A stretch of 64,000 nt of DNA from Chrysemys picta bellii (Eukaryota; Chordata; Testudines; Emydidae), in contig NC_088794.1 in assembly GCF_011386835.1 (NCBI RefSeq), positions 90,194,009-90,258,008 of the forward strand. The letters are read 5' to 3'. The translations under genes were made by a program, and so were the position numbers. The notes below the pieces were generated by a model. The model was given only the letters and a program-made list of their open reading frames with translations. It was not told where the DNA came from and searched no databases. Positions 21,649 to 34,800 of this stretch are shown here, piece after piece; position 1 is the first letter of the stretch, and each line of letters starts with the position of its first letter.

Positions 21649-24548
21649 AATGTTTGAGGGCCTAAACTGGCCAGCCCCTGCTATAACTTCAAGCCCCTCC
21701 TCCAAAGCATGGGGACACCAGAGTTTTTCAATGAAAAAGTTGTACGAATTTTTTTTAAATGGGCAAAACAGCTGAAACTTAAAAATTAGCCTGATGCAGA
21801 CACCTAGGATGGAAAATGTAAGCCCATACAGTTAAAGTTTGGCAAAGTCATAAGCAACTAAAAACAGGATTCTCTCGAAGCACTGCCTTTAGTTAAGGTT
21901 CTATTAGCTCTGCCTATAATACTTACTACATCAAAATGGATTTGAGGACTGTGATTACTTCATTAATGTGTGTAAAGCACTGTGAGTTCCTGGGATGAAA
22001 GGTGGTATATAAATGTCATATATCTTTAAATATTTTGGGAGCTTTGTAATGGTGAAAGTGTTATAAAACATCTGATTGAACAATTTGTTTTTAAAAATTA
22101 AAAACCTCATCTTTTAAAATAGACCCTCTGCATTATTGCGATGGCCATTGTGCAAGCATGTTGCTCTGATGTTCCAGCTTAATGGCACAGAACAATTTCA
22201 CTTTTGTTTTAATTGAATCAGGCCCTATCAGACTCTTTATAGGAGCTTTGCGGTTGGCATATTTAAATAAAGTTTATGCTTCAAATAGAGAGTTTCAGGG
22301 GGACTTCAGTGAGTTTGAGAAACTGAAGACAATAAGCCCCTACCAGAGATCAACTTACAACAAAGAGCCTTATAAAGAGGGAGCAGAGTACCTGGACCAC
22401 CATTTGGTATCATCACTATCTTTGCTTTTTTCTAATTTCACATTCTTCCTTTCTCTTGTAGTTAAATAAGCAGTAGTATAGGCTAGATAGTTAATTCAGC
22501 TTCCCAACGGAGTGCTTTACTTTTGAGCCAAAGAAGACAGTTCAGTATCTCACTCTACTAAAGATGCAGGATGAGATTTTTTTTCAAAGCTGCCTAAGGG
22601 ATTTGCTACCCAATTCCTATAATTTTAATGAGAATTGGACATCCACATCCCCTAATATGGCTTTGAAAAAATCTCAGTTACATCGCCTTCCTAAGTACAT
22701 TTCCTTTCCAGAAGATGAGGTGAGGAAGTAGTTGGAAAAAATTGTCCATGAATATTCAACTTGAATTTGAAAATGAATTTTAATTTGACCATGTTTACAA
22801 CACTTTCATGGTAATTTCCCACAAACATTTGAATGCTCAAGCTTTATTAGTGTGAGTACTCACAAAACTAATTTTAGCTTGCATATTTGAATATTCACCA
22901 AAAGCAAATTTTACATTGCATATTCTATTGTCAAAATCAGAATGTTTGCTGAGGTGTTTACTGTGTAAGTTATTCAAAGAGGGAATAGAAGCAGCACCAT
23001 GTGACTTACATAACTAACTGATACAATGTAAATTGCATACATTTTGAAATTTAAGCTGTCGGTTAGTTATATCAGTCAAGTGGTGGTGTTTGTTTTCCAT
23101 GATAGGATGAGTTACATAACTAACCAACACATCATGAACTGAAAATATTACAACTGAATACATATACTTTGAAATTTGAGCTGTGTTGGTTGGTGACATA
23201 AATCATCCAGGCAGGAAAGATAAATTTATTATCTACATATTTATTACTGGATTTGCAGTAGTACCCACCATATGTGAGGTGTTTTCCAAATGCATGGGAA
23301 GACACAGTCCCTGCCTTGAAAAATGTACAATCTAAGAAGACAAAGTGGGGGGCGGAAGGGATACAGCATACAAACAATGTGATCAGAATGATGATCGGCA
23401 CATATCCTGTAGTTAATTTTAAAAAACCCAAACACATTTAATTTCTTCCTCCACAATTCAACCTCCTCATCTTCCCTCCACACCACTTAAAAACATGGTT
23501 TTGTAACTAACCTATGCTGCACATATTTCAAATTGCAAATATCCACAGCAAACTTGTGACTGGTCTTCAGCACAAGAAATATCCAATGAAGAAATCCATG
23601 AGAATAATTCTGAATGGCAAATACACTTAAGAATTCTGAGGTTTGTTCAGACTAATTATAAAGAGATGTTTTGATTTGTTTTTTAAAGTAAATTTTTTCA
23701 AATAAATTTTTCCTTCATCTTGATAGGAAGGGGCCTGAATTTTCTGTTTGTCCTTCACTCATCTCTGCCACATAGCACAGCAACCCTTCATGTATTTTGA
23801 CATCCACCATGGCCGAAGTGCAGAGTGCTGTCATGTAACATTTCTAAAGTTTAGACTAGTTTAGGGGGAGGCTGGGCAATGGTTTGGAACTAATGATCCT
23901 TGTTGAGAGAGAGAAAAGAGGAGGAATAGCTCTATTTTGTTGTTAGATAGCAAATAACTGAATTCTGAATAGGCAGCGATAAATTATTTCCTTGTTGATG
24001 ATGGTGAAATCATGGAATATCCCTAGTTCTGAAAGGTAGGAAACCAGAATCCTTTATAAGCACTTGCCAGTAGCAGTGGAATGCTACTGAAACATACTGA
24101 CTTTTCTTTGGACAGCACCCCCTCATTCAGCAAATGTCCTAGATTGTTCCAGGTGTCTGGTCACCAGGGGAGAAGGGAAGGGAGTCGCAGTAAGTGGGGA
24201 TGTCTTGCCTATAGTAGAGGGAGGCCCATCCAGGACTAGAATAACATGGAAACTGAATCACTTCTCTCCCCCCCCCACCTTAATAACTGTTACTCCACAT
24301 CCGGTTTGGGGCTACTTGTACGGCAGTATGAGACACGGGTCCTTATACAAACTGCTGTTTAATACTTGTGATGAACAAAGTCATCTACACTATCCCAGAA
24401 TGAGTCTGCAAATATTGTTTCTTTTATCATGTTCTTCTCTGATTATAAAAATCTAAAATAACAGAGGATGCACAAGGTGTTCTCTGATGTTTTTAGCTTT
24501 TTACTGAAAATGTGCTCGTAATGTTTTCAATTTTCATGCCCATTCAGA
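21649..24548. other. Non-coding stretch with SINE and old-repeat scraps
   Basis: No gene. A MIR-like SINE tail lies at 21955-22025 (GTAAAGCACTGTGAGTTCCTGG, GTATATAAATG). A copy of the dispersed family of 5470 lies at 23250-23345 (GACACAGTCCCTGCCTTGAA, CAATCTAAG). An approximate direct repeat pair at 23000-23070 and 23105-23200 shares GTTACATAACTAAC and TTTGAAATTT.AGCTG. Confidence 0.5.
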
Positions 24549-24556
24549 GCCCAAGT

Positions 24557-24974
24557 CAGGGGTGAAAGTAACTTAAGGGACTTACCGGTACGCAGGGCGG
24601 CCAGGATCCTGAGCAAGGTGGTGGGGGCGGCTCAACCATAAGTTGCAGGGCCTCAGGCGGAAGGTGCAGGGCTGGGGCTAGACTCCCCCAGCCAGCCCTT
24701 TAGCGTGATTTAAAGGGCCCGGGGCTCCCGGCCACCGCCGCCAGCGCTACCACGGGTCTCCGGCAGCAATTTAAAGGGCCGGAGGCCCAGGCCCTTTAAA
24801 TCGCTGCTGGAGCCCTGGGGCTCCCGGCCGCTGCCGCTACCCTGGGGTTCCAGCAGTGATTTAAAGGGCCCAGAGCTCTGGCTTTTGGCCCCCCTCATCA
24901 GCCCTGCCAGTACAGTTGTCTGTGTACTGGCTCTTACTGGTATGCCATACCGGACCGGCTTACTTTCACATCTG
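24557..24974. mobile_element. hAT-type non-autonomous transposon, family C (GTGAAAGTAA ends)
   Basis: The left end is CAGGGGTGAAAGTAACTTAAG; the complement of the right end is CAGATGTGAAAGTAAGCCGG. The flanking 8-mers are GCCCAAGT (24549-24556) and GCCCGAGT (24975-24982), a target duplication with one change. Inside, a GC-rich block repeats the unit ATTTAAAGGGCC plus CCGG-rich sequence in direct and inverted copies. No coding sequence. Confidence 0.88.
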
Positions 24975-24982
24975 GCCCGAGT

Positions 24983-27900
24983 TCTCTTGTATGTGAAACC
25001 TGCAACCATCTCTTTTTTTCTGATGACAACAAGCCCCATGGAAATCTTGCAAAGTCCATTCAAAAATTTAAGATGCATTAGAGTTGTCATAAACATCATG
25101 TGTGCACAGACAGCTGAAATCCCATTGCACAAAGCTAGGAATTCAGTGAAGCTGAACAATAAAGCTAGAGCAGCCTGGTTCTGCTTGCTTCAGAATGTTT
25201 TTGATTAAGTTGTCCATGTTTTCATGGCTTGCATTATCTTTGAAGATGTAGCGATTTGACTTGATGTTGATTTTTCAGTCGTGGCTTAGAAACTCAGTAT
25301 ACATTATGGGCTGGATTCTCCAGTCTGTCAGGTTCAGCGTGTACTGTGTGCGAAAGTGGTGCAAAGTGAACCTGAAGTGGCTGGAGATTCCCACTGGAGA
25401 ATTTCCCCTAAGGGGAATTTCCACCAGTATAAAGGTGGCAGAGCTGGCTGCATCTCCCACTGAAATCCGTTCTACAACATAAAGGGAGGGAGCATACATG
25501 GTGGGGTGAAGCTCTGCCATGTTTGATTCTCCACTGGTGAAGGTCCCCGAGGGACCTTATGTCAGTGATGTAAGAATCTGTGATGATGTCGGCTAAGACA
25601 CAGGAGATGAAAATCACCATTGGGATGCATGAGAAAAGCCAAGACATTCCAAGCTGTTGTTAAGTTAGGTCGCTGTTAAATTAAATATTGTTTAAATAAT
25701 AGAATTTGAACAACTCTGAAAGACTCCCTGCCTCTCTCGTCATTCCAACTGGGAGCTATGTTTTCTGTCTCTTAATGTTCCCAGTAGTAAATGACGCTTG
25801 ATGAGGTATCAGCGACACCCTTCTGAGAGCCACCAGCTCTGTTTTGCTTATTAATAAGCATTTAATATTTATATCAGGGTAAAATCTAGAGGCTCTGATC
25901 AAGATTAGGGCTTCTATTGTGCTAGGTACTGTACAAACTGGAAGGAAGTCATTGTCTCTGCCCCAAAGATCTTACAATTAACAGCTGAATTCTGGCCCCT
26001 GCTCCAGCCCTTTTGTGTCAAAAGCCTACCCTAAGAGTATGTTTATACTACAAGTACTGGCCTACAGCGGCATGGTGGCGGTGCTGCAGCTACTCTGCTG
26101 TAATGCTGCAGTGTAAATACTTGCTATAGTGATTAGAAGGGTTTTTTTTTTCTGTTGCTATAGTAGATTCACCCCCTTGAGAGGCAGTAACCAGATCACT
26201 GGAAGAATTCTTCTGTTGATGTATCTGTGTCTACAGTGGAGGTTGACCTAACTATGTAGCACAGGAGTTTTGCCATGTGATTACTCTTTATTTCCTGGTC
26301 TCATGACCTAGTTCAAGGTAAGAAAGATTAATGCCGCTGTCACATGACAGGATTCAGTTTCCACTAACCCTTTTTATTGAAAAACAAATACAAATAAAAT
26401 ATTACTTATGTAAGCAGCACCTTATACTATTAAAACTGAAATAATTTTTTACAGTTTAATTTATTTGTGCTTTGTTTACTGTTCCTTTGTTGAGCTTGAA
26501 CAATGAAAGTGGACTGGTCACTTTTACTTGGTTAATATTTCTAGTCAACTTCACTTTCTGGTTTTCAGGTGCTAGCATAATGCTGCAATGTTTGGGCTGG
26601 AAACACTGCAGGGAAATGTATTTAAAATCTGTTTGTATGAAAACCTTTCCCCGATCTTAAATTTTGAAAAATATTTTTACAGAGCCTACATTTTGGTCTG
26701 AATTTGACCTGGTAGTTTCCCTTTAAGTGCTGTCTCTGTATTCTTTTGGGAGGGATAGGAGAAGAAAGACAGAACAAAACAGAATAGAAATCAAGTTTTC
26801 TGGCCCTAAAGTGGTGTAAGATACTGAAATATTCAGTCCTTGATGTGACATTGGTGGTAGGCAGAATAATATCTTGGGATAATTTTCTAGTTCAATTTAA
26901 CTGGTAGTTCTAACTATTTTTCTGATAAAACTCTGACAAAAGTATATATTTCATAAGTGCTAAAAATATAGCTAAGAAGCCTTTATAAGGCAAATACTGT
27001 GTAACATGTTTTAGCTTTATTTAAAGTACACTGCCAACTAGTGTAAATACAAAACTAATATAAATAGAAATATTTTTAAACACACGGGTTTTCAAAAAGT
27101 AAATAATCCTGTGAAATTTTGGAAGCACAAATTCAAGCTCTTTGTGTTAATACATGAAGTGAGGGGAACAAAGAAACAATACAATTCAGCCTTATTTTGC
27201 ATAGCATTCATAAACACTGAATCCCAAAATAGTGTAGAGAGTTAAATAATTGTTGTAATGTTTAAAGGGGGAGATATCAAAAGAGGAGCAAAGAAGCTTC
27301 AAATGAGATTTCGAGAGTTGAGGACGCAGATATTGAAAAGTCCTAGATGCAGGAGCTACAGAGCAGAAAACTCTAGCGCTAACTAGGGATTATGTCAAGG
27401 GAGGCCATTGGTAGAGAAGTGGAAGAAGTGAGAAAAGGAGTAGCAGGAGACAAGGTCCACTAAGACTGGAATTAATCCACAGAAGGTTCTCAATACCCGA
27501 TGCTAAAGTTTCCACTGATTTACACCCCATGAAATCACATCAACTTCAGTGATGTGTAGAACTTAGCCCCAAGAGGTAGTTTTGGAACAAGATACTAAAA
27601 TGAATGCATATCCAGTGAAGTATCTGAAGATGAGGGAGGATGTATCTACTGCCTGCGAAGTAGGGTTCAACATTCTGCACATGCTAGATTCTGGGACTTG
27701 GGGAGGCCAAATAGAAGGAGGAATTGAAATGGTTAAGACAAGAAGAGATGAAGGTGTGGATTGGGTTTTCAATATAAATGGAGCTGAGGAAGTGGCATAC
27801 GTAGGAAATGTTGTAGAGTGGTTGATAAATCAATATCTTTGTTTACCTTTTGATTTACACAAAAACATTATTTTCCTTCAGAATGTTGGCAATGATTATT

Positions 27901-28062
27901 TACTATTTGTATTAGGGTTGCACCTTCAGGCACTAACAATGGCTAGGAACTGATTGTGTTAGGCACTGCATAAACAGGGTAAAAGGCAGTCCATGTTCAA
28001 AATAGCTTTCAATCTCAATCAACAAAACAGACAAACAGAAATACAGTCATAGAGCCAAACAA
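24983..28062. other. Non-coding stretch with old repeats
   Basis: No gene. Copies of the dispersed family of 5470 lie at 25895-25985 (GTGCTAGGTACTGTACAAAC, TGTCTCTGCCCCAAAG) and 27900-28015. At 26035-26265 is a decayed MITE related to the GTCTACAC group (CTACAGCGGCAT, GGAAGAATTCTTCTGTTGA). Frames near 27582-27953 have no domain. Confidence 0.5.
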
Positions 28063-28335
28063 GAAAAGAAGAATGAGGAGGGACATAACTGTCTTCAAAT
28101 ATGTCAAAGGCTTTTATAAAGAGGATAGTAGTCAATTGTTCTTCCTGTCCACCAAGGGTAGGACAAGAAGTAATCTGCTTAGTTTGCAGCAAGAGAAATT
28201 CAAGTTAGATATTAGGGAAAAAATTCTAACTATAGTGCTAGGTAAGTACTGCAACAGATTACCTAAGGAGGCTGGGGAATTCCTATTCTTGGAGGCTTTC
28301 AAGAATAAAGTGTTGCAACAGGAATTGTGATAGGA
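28063..28335 (+). mobile_element. CR1 LINE fragment (ORF2 C-terminus)
   Basis: An 85-codon open stretch reads RRDITVFKYVKGFYKED, then GRTRSN, KLDIREK and NRLPKEAGEFLFLEAFKNK. It matches the C-terminal end of CR1 ORF2 ([44 protein letters not shown]) at 16090-16330. Both ends are missing. It is not a host gene. Confidence 0.88.
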
Positions 28336-28394
28336 TAAGGATGGATTGTGGACACTGGTACAGGGTGGTCTTGCAATTTAAGATCTTTTAGTGA

Positions 28395-29870
28395 GGAGGG
28401 TGTAATGGAATACACCCATGTATTCACTCCCTTCACACTATTGTAATAATCTCTGTACAAAATATGCCTTGTAAGGCATCATTTGAAACTCATAATTTGC
28501 TGGTCAGTATTGTTCTGGTAAAATGCATGTGACAACATTGTATGTGAAGTTATAAGATTCCCCTGTATGATGATGTTAACACATGTTCCAAACCTCACAG
28601 CCCTGCCCAGGCAGAAGTCAGGTCTGTCCTAAACAAAGGAAGGAATGTATGCTTGCCTTAATTTGCATTTAAGCAGTAAACTGAGTCATTAAGCAGGAAG
28701 GGAAAACAAAGGAAATTCAAACAGGTGAAAAAACCAGCAAGGAATATGCTTCCCCACAGACTCTTTGGGCTTGTCTACACTATGCAGCTTTTAGTCAGCA
28801 TGTGTGAATACTCTCTATCGGTATTTTGTCGGCACTTTTGCTGACAAAATATTTCCAGGCCCGCGAGTGGCATAAGGGTTGTTGGTAGGAGTGCGCTGCT
28901 GCTGACAAAGCCGCATTCACACTGCTGCTTGTGTTGACAAAACTTTTGTCTTTTGCAGGGGGCTTTTTTAAGTACCCGCGAAAGACAAAAGTTTTGGTGA
29001 CAATGTCACACTGTGTAGACAAGCCCTTTGTTTTCTGGGTCTCAGCTGGAAATATTTTTTCAAGAAGGGGACTGAAACTGTAAAAAGGAGGGACAAACTG
29101 CCCCAAAGGCCCCTTCTCTTTCTCCCTACCCTACTCATTTTCTGCACCTGAGAAGACAAAAGGAAACAGCTGTTGGACTCTGGAGGAGGGGTCCTGACCT
29201 GAAAGTTTGGTCAGTAAGGCTGCTGGAGCATGTAGTGAGAAAGTTTCCTTTGCAGCTAAGATAGTTTCTTAAGTAGATACTAGTAAGTGTTTTATCTTTA
29301 TTTTACTCTTTACTTGTAACCACTTGAAATCTATCTCTTTGTAGTTAATAAACTTGTTTTACTGTTTTATGTAATCCGTTGTGTTTAAATAGATGTATCT
29401 GGGTAATTCCATTTAAGATAATAACATGGGATTTTATTCCATTGTGCCCTGGTATTTCACAGGGGGTAGTTAAGGTATCGCTCTTCTTCCCTCAAGAAGA
29501 TAAACTATGTGAAGGTGAGTGCAGCCTCTCTGTGAAGAAGGTAAGGAGTCTGGACAAAAGGGGGATAGTGTGTTTGGAAACCCAGACTTGCAACCTCTGA
29601 ACTTTTTGGCATAGGTACTAGTGTGGCACCACATAGCAGCACAGGTCACATGAGACAGCCAAGGGACTGGTCCAGAAGTCTCTGACCCCTGGGGTGTTCT
29701 GAGATGTTTATGGATCTTGGGGACATCTGTGAACTTAGTGGGCTAAATCGTCTGTCATTCCCTGTGGGAGAAGGGTGCAACCCTATCAATCTCCACCAAT
29801 TTTTTTCCTGGAGGAACAATCTATGAGAAAAAACTCAGTTTCTAAGCCCCTACACAGGTAAACCCTCAAA
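28395..29870 (+). repeat. LTR-like interspersed repeat interrupted by a MITE
   Basis: A long non-coding repeat I recognise from turtles, starting near TGTAATGGAATACACCCATG, with AAAATATGCCTTGTAAGGC, CTGGTAAAATGCATGTG and, after the MITE, a T-rich segment with AATAAA at 29347-29352. The poly(A) signal fits a retroelement read on the plus strand. I could not define the ends or a target duplication, so LTR status is a guess. Confidence 0.4.
28767..29026. mobile_element. MITE with GGGCTTGTCTACAC ends (PIF/Harbinger-like)
   Basis: The left end is GGGCTTGTCTACACTATGCAG; the complement of the right end is GGGCTTGTCTACACAGTGTGAC. TTT occurs on both sides (28764-28766, 29027-29029), consistent with a 3-base duplication as in PIF/Harbinger elements. 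The interior also has matching blocks (GACAAAACTTTTGTC against GACAAAAGTTTT). It is 260 bases, non-coding, inserted in the LTR-like repeat. Confidence 0.8.
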
Positions 29871-30520
29871 AGGGCAATCTGTGGCACAGTATGTGTCTAA
29901 AGAACTTTGAGTTCCTCAGATGAATGGTGTGATATGAGAGAAAAATATTATTTAATATGAATGCATAAAATATCATTGTGAATTTCCTTACATTCAGTGC
30001 CATGGAAAGAAGCAAGAGGGGTCAGAGGAATGAGGAGGTCTCTCTATTGGGAAGAGGGCTGAGAATAACATTCCCCCACAATTGTGGAAGCTCTGGGGGT
30101 AGGGTGCTTTCCTCCTGACTAGTCTTTGGGACCTTCAGTAGCGTCAATCATCAACAATTCAGGTTCAATTGAAACTGTGGGCCTGTGGGAAGCCATTTAA
30201 TTGGGTCCTTCAGTGTGCATGCTCCTCCCTCATACCTACTTCAAACTGCTTTGCCTTGCCATCATGCACAGATGGGGGAGGATGCAGAGGGGATGGCCCA
30301 TACAGGAGGGAAGTTTGTCTGTGTGTGTGCGGGGGGAGAGGTGGGAATGTATCAATAACTGGCTTGTGAATACCCTCCTCACCCAGAGGCCTCTGTGGCC
30401 AAGTATCATGTGTCTCTTGTGACATTAATGCCTGTGGCTGTCCTGTCATCCATTCTGCTTGGCTCAGATTTTGCCTTGCAGTTGCTTGTTGCAGCCACTG
30501 GGAGTCGTCGTGGTGCCTGC
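29871..30520. other. Non-coding stretch, SINE tail
   Basis: A MIR-like SINE tail at 29893-29955 (AAAGAACTTTGAGTTCCTCAG). No gene or other recognisable feature. Confidence 0.5.
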
Positions 30521-30528
30521 TCTGCAGG

Positions 30529-30744
30529 CAAGGCCGGCTCCAGTGTTTTGGCCGCCCCAAGCAGCCAAAAAAAAAAAAGCTGCGATCGCGATCTGCTGCG
30601 GCAATTCGGGGTAAGGTCCTTCGCTCTGAGCGGGAGTGAAGGACCGTCCGCCGAATTGCCGCCGAATAGCTGGACCTGCCGCCCCTCTCCAGAGTGGCCA
30701 CCCCAAGCACCAGCTTGCCAAGCTGGTGCCTGGCGCCAGCCCTG
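30529..30744. mobile_element. hAT-type non-autonomous transposon, family D (GGCCGGCTCCAG ends), copy 1
   Basis: The left end is CAAGGCCGGCTCCAG; the complement of the right end is CAGGGCTGGCGCCAGGCACC. An exact 8-bp duplication TCTGCAGG lies at 30521-30528 and 30745-30752. The body is the reverse orientation of the copy at 60209 (GCCGCCCCAAGCAGC, the A-run, GCGATCGCGATC, AATTCGGGG). Several overlapping open frames over it, up to 248 codons, come from this CpG-rich sequence and are not genes. Confidence 0.93.
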
Positions 30745-30752
30745 TCTGCAGG

Positions 30753-31999
30753 CAGCCAGGCAGCCTCTCTGTTTCCCCTCTTGCTGTTCCCATTCCAAGG
30801 CAGTATAAAAAGGGGAAGGTGCATGCTGGAGTATGTTTCTCTTACCACATAGAAAACCCTCCAGAAAACCCAGGGCCCACTCACATCTGCCAAGGTTTTT
30901 ACAGCTTCATGTCCCACCCCTGCCACTGCTTGGAGCATGCATGGTGTGTTGAGCAACTAGATGTTCTCTACAATTGTGCAGCCTGGAGCTGCACAAAACT
31001 TGGCTGCTATGAGCTTCAAATGATCTCCACAGAGTTCTTTGTCAGTACAATACAGCACTATTTAGGTCAGGACTCAGGAAGACCCTGCATGGAGATATTA
31101 AATATCTCACGCACTGTTTAGTCAGTCTAGGAGCTGAAAACTCTAGGGTCAGTGTCCAGCAGCTTGAATGAAAAATGCCTTTTATATTCATTACAAGAGG
31201 GGGACAGCAACCTTTGAAGTAAGTCTGAAGATCAAACACATCATCTCACAGGAAAAATAGTTTTAAAGTTTTTTCTTCCACCCATCCCCACCCTCCCAAC
31301 AGGGGCATCTCAGCTCCCATTTCTGCTCAGTACTGTAGTGCATTAATGTTATATTTTAGGGAAAGTTGAGATTTCCAGATACGACTGACTGACCAGGCTT
31401 CCCACCTGTAAGGCAGCTCTGCCTACAAGAGCTACATCGTCAGTAGTTACTGCACTGTCTGTCCCTTTGCAAATGGTCTCATTGGACTCCCAATGAGTTC
31501 AAGCACTTGACCCTCTATTATACTACTACTACTAATAATAATTAACAAAATGGAAAACAGACTTCCAAGTTATCTGAGGGACCCTACAGGATTTACTGCT
31601 AGCTTGATGCATGTGCTTTGCATTAGTCTGTCACCCTCTGCCACCCAACTTGTGCATCTCTCCAGTGATTGTGTGTGTGTGTGTGTCTGAGTGTGAGAGA
31701 GAGAGAGAGAGTCTCCTAGGGATGGAAGGGAAGGAGTCACATAAAGATCTCAAAGCATGTGGACAAATATAAATAGTGCATCCTCATCTACTTGGCTAAT
31801 AATTAATAAACACACAGCAAAAATGGGGGCAGGGACACAGCCTGAGGCTGGGAAATTATTGAACAGTGTTCCAGGAGAACAGATAGTTTGGGAGGGGGCT
31901 GTGGGGATTTCCTTTGCTTCCCTCCATCTCAAGACAAATTTCTGCCCAACCTCTCCCCAGGAAGACCATTTCTAAAAGTCAAGGACAGGTGTAGTGGAA
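30753..31999. other. Non-coding stretch with GT/GA repeats
   Basis: No gene. A (GT)n then (GA)n run lies at 31669-31711. The open frame of 161 codons starting in the hAT element has no domain. Confidence 0.55.
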
Positions 32000-34800
32000 C
32001 AAGTGGCATCAACTGAACTGTGGTGAAATCTAGTCTTGTTTCGGGGGGAAGGGAAGAAGGGGGAGGCTAAGGTCCTTTGCGTGATCTCCTAACCCAGTTC
32101 CTGTTTCCTTTGTCCCTTACTGCCTGTCAGGTGCACGTAATGAGACTGCAGGTCCTCGCTCCTCCCTACAGTAGGCGCTGCTGCTGCAAATCGTTTGCAA
32201 GGGACAAATCTTTTACTTGAAGCAGCTTCTCCCTCCCTCCCCCCGTTTCTCCTCTCTCTGTATCTTTCCTGTAGCACTGGGCTCCCACAGCTGGGGAGCT
32301 GCTTTTCCCCTCTAGTGTGCGCTGAGACACCGGAGTGTGAGTGTGTGCAGAGAGAGAGAGAGAAGGAAGGAGGACAGAAAAATCAGGCAGAAAGATCAGT
32401 GGCTGGAGAGAGAGGGGGGAGAGCATGTTGCCAGTGGCTCTTCAGCAGCAGCCTTCCTGTTTCCATCTTCTCTAACTGCACCCCAAAGCCTCAGTCTCTT
32501 CTGCAGCCAGGGACAGTGAGAAGAACAAGAAATTTTGAAAGGGGGGGAAAGAACCCCCAGGAACCTGCAAGTCTCTCCCATTCATTTTTTTCCTCCAGTT
32601 TTACCATGAACCAGGCTCTTTCCTGTCTCTGAGGAGAAATTAAAAAGCAGAAGGGGGAATTCAGCAATTCTTTGGTTGCTAAGGTAATTGGAGTGGTTGC
32701 ACACAGATTTCTGAAGGAGCTTAATGGGCAGATAATGTTATACATTTCGGGGCTTTTTGCTTGTTTGTTTAAAGAGAGAGCTTTTAAATCTGCAATTCAG
32801 CTCTGTCTACAAAACCGCTTGAGAGCCAACGCATGTTGGTTGTGCTCCGTGTTTTCAGGAACCCCTTTGGGGGCACAGGGGGGTTCTTAATATAGGATGA
32901 AAACATTTTTTTTCTCTTCCAGAGTGGGTTGCATGTTCTGCATGTGTATTTGAGAATAGGTAAGGTGTGTGTGTGTGTGAGAGAGAGAATGAATTCGTTT
33001 ACTGTTATATAGGAGCTGCAACTCTGTTGCCCGGAGTAACGTTATTTAAATATGATTGTGTGTGTGGTGCCTAAATGAAAGCCCTGGGATGGTATTTGTG
33101 AATGTACGCAAGCTTCTCTGACACAGGCGGCTGGAGAAGGGCTTGTTCCAAAAGAAAAACGATCTTATACGGATGGGAAAGAATCGCGGTTGAAGAAAAC
33201 ATACTGGAATCACTAAGCAACCAGTCTGGGGAAAGGGGGGACTTTTGTGTGTGGTTCTCCAGCTATATTGCTTCACTTGCATTTATCAATGAAGGAAGAT
33301 GGGAGACTGGAGTTCAGTAGTTTACAAGAGTCTCTACTGTGTTGGCTGACAAATTGCAGCCCAAGGCTCCGCAAAAGCACGACAGTGAAATCTTTGGTGG
33401 GGAACGGCATACGTCGATATATACAGCAGGGGCTTTGGGGGCAAGCTGGAGCTTGCTCCGAAGGCGGGGGGTGTTTTGGGTGATCACATTTTCTACTGAA
33501 AAGGAAGTCAGTTTGGTTTAAAGGCGAAATGTTGGGGGTAGAGCGAGAGCCCTCGCTTATCGCAGATTCTTAGGCGGGCGTGTCGCTGCACGTGTTAAAA
33601 TGATGAGCTCGCCTCGCTCCAAGGATTTCGGAAGAAGTTGATAAGTTCTGCAGACAGGTGCGCTCGGAAGGGGTGTGGGAGCGGGGGCTCTGGCCGCTGA
33701 CCGAGTAGCTTTTGAATGCAGCAGGAAAGCTGTGCATGGCGTTTTTGCTAGGTTCTTTGATTTTCTTTTGTGGGGGAGCGGGTTGAGGGACTACGGACTT
33801 CATTGGGAGATCCCCGAGCAGGAGATTTCCCCGCACAGCAACACAGCGGAAAGTTTGTGTCTCTTGTAATTACAGCGAGTAATCCGCCCCTTCCAGTGCG
33901 AAGCCCTGCACAATAGAAAACATTGGGAGTATGGTGCTTTGTAGCCGCCTCATCTATCTCACCGCCAGCCAGACAGCTCACTCAGTCACGTTGTTCTGTT
34001 TGAGAAATATCAGCTCTTGCAAAGCACCGAGGAGGAAGGAAATGGTGTTTACTAGGTTTATTTTTAATGCAACTACGAATGTTTGTATCTCCCGTCTCCT
34101 TCGGTAATTGCAATGCTCACTGAATCCACAGCATTGGGACTTTAAACAAAGGCTGCTGCCTTGTTTTTAAAAAAGACATGTTGTCATGCCATATAAAAGA
34201 TTGCAGGAAGGCTTTCTGGGTTAGGAGTATGAAATGGGACATTGGATAGGGAGTTAAAAATAAGAATGGGGCAACTGAAAACTGCCGAACGACATGCTTT
34301 TCGGAGACAGGTTTACTTAGGTCGGAGCAAATAGCTAGAATGTATTTTCGTTCTTAATTACAAAGGACATTTGCTTGAAGACAAGATCGTTGCTTAAGAG
34401 ATCAGCTGCTACCTGTTCTCCGCGCATAAGTCATTCTCCTCTGTGGCACCATCAACACATCCTTAGTAACCAATTGTGATGGCAGGAGGGAAGATTGGGG
34501 AATAGGTTGCAGAGCCAGCAAACAGCTTCACAGCAATGCCGTCTGTAAGGGACATACAGCAGTTCGGATGGGTAACAATACACAGCCCCATCTCTGCGCT
34601 CTGGAGTGCGGTACCGAAATAGCAATCACGGTCACTGCTCCAAAGCGCGCATCGGCTCCGTGCTGCAAAGCCCAACTCACAGGAATCATCCTCGCTCACG
34701 CACGCTGTCCCTACGGACACCTGCGTGATTGCTCACGAGTACACTACTCTAGCGGGTAAGGATTTACAGGACCTGGCCAGGAGAGGTTTTTTCCAAGATC
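32000..34800 (+). promoter_or_regulatory. Repeat-poor, CpG-richer region: candidate RGS6 promoter and untranslated exon
   Basis: About 2.8 kb without a recognisable transposon, the longest such run together with raised CpG content in the window (CpG clusters at 33360-33860 and 34600-34760). A long pyrimidine tract at 32219-32262 and a purine tract at 32349-32377 flank a segment with CTG/CAG-rich sequence, typical of 5' UTR exons. Possible splice donors in the sense of RGS6 are CTAAG/GTAATT (32680), ATAG/GTAAGG (32959) and ACAG/GTGCGC (33657). No TATA box was seen. Linking this to RGS6 is inference: it lies upstream of the first coding exon on the same strand, about 30 kb away. Confidence 0.4.

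Noticed and set aside
28073..28330. Possible small host protein of 85 codons
   Set aside because: It aligns block by block with the C-terminus of CR1 ORF2.
30210..30956. 248-codon open frame on the minus strand, with overlapping frames on both strands
   Set aside because: It covers the hAT element at 30529-30744 and flanks, contains homopolymer-coded runs, and has no domain.
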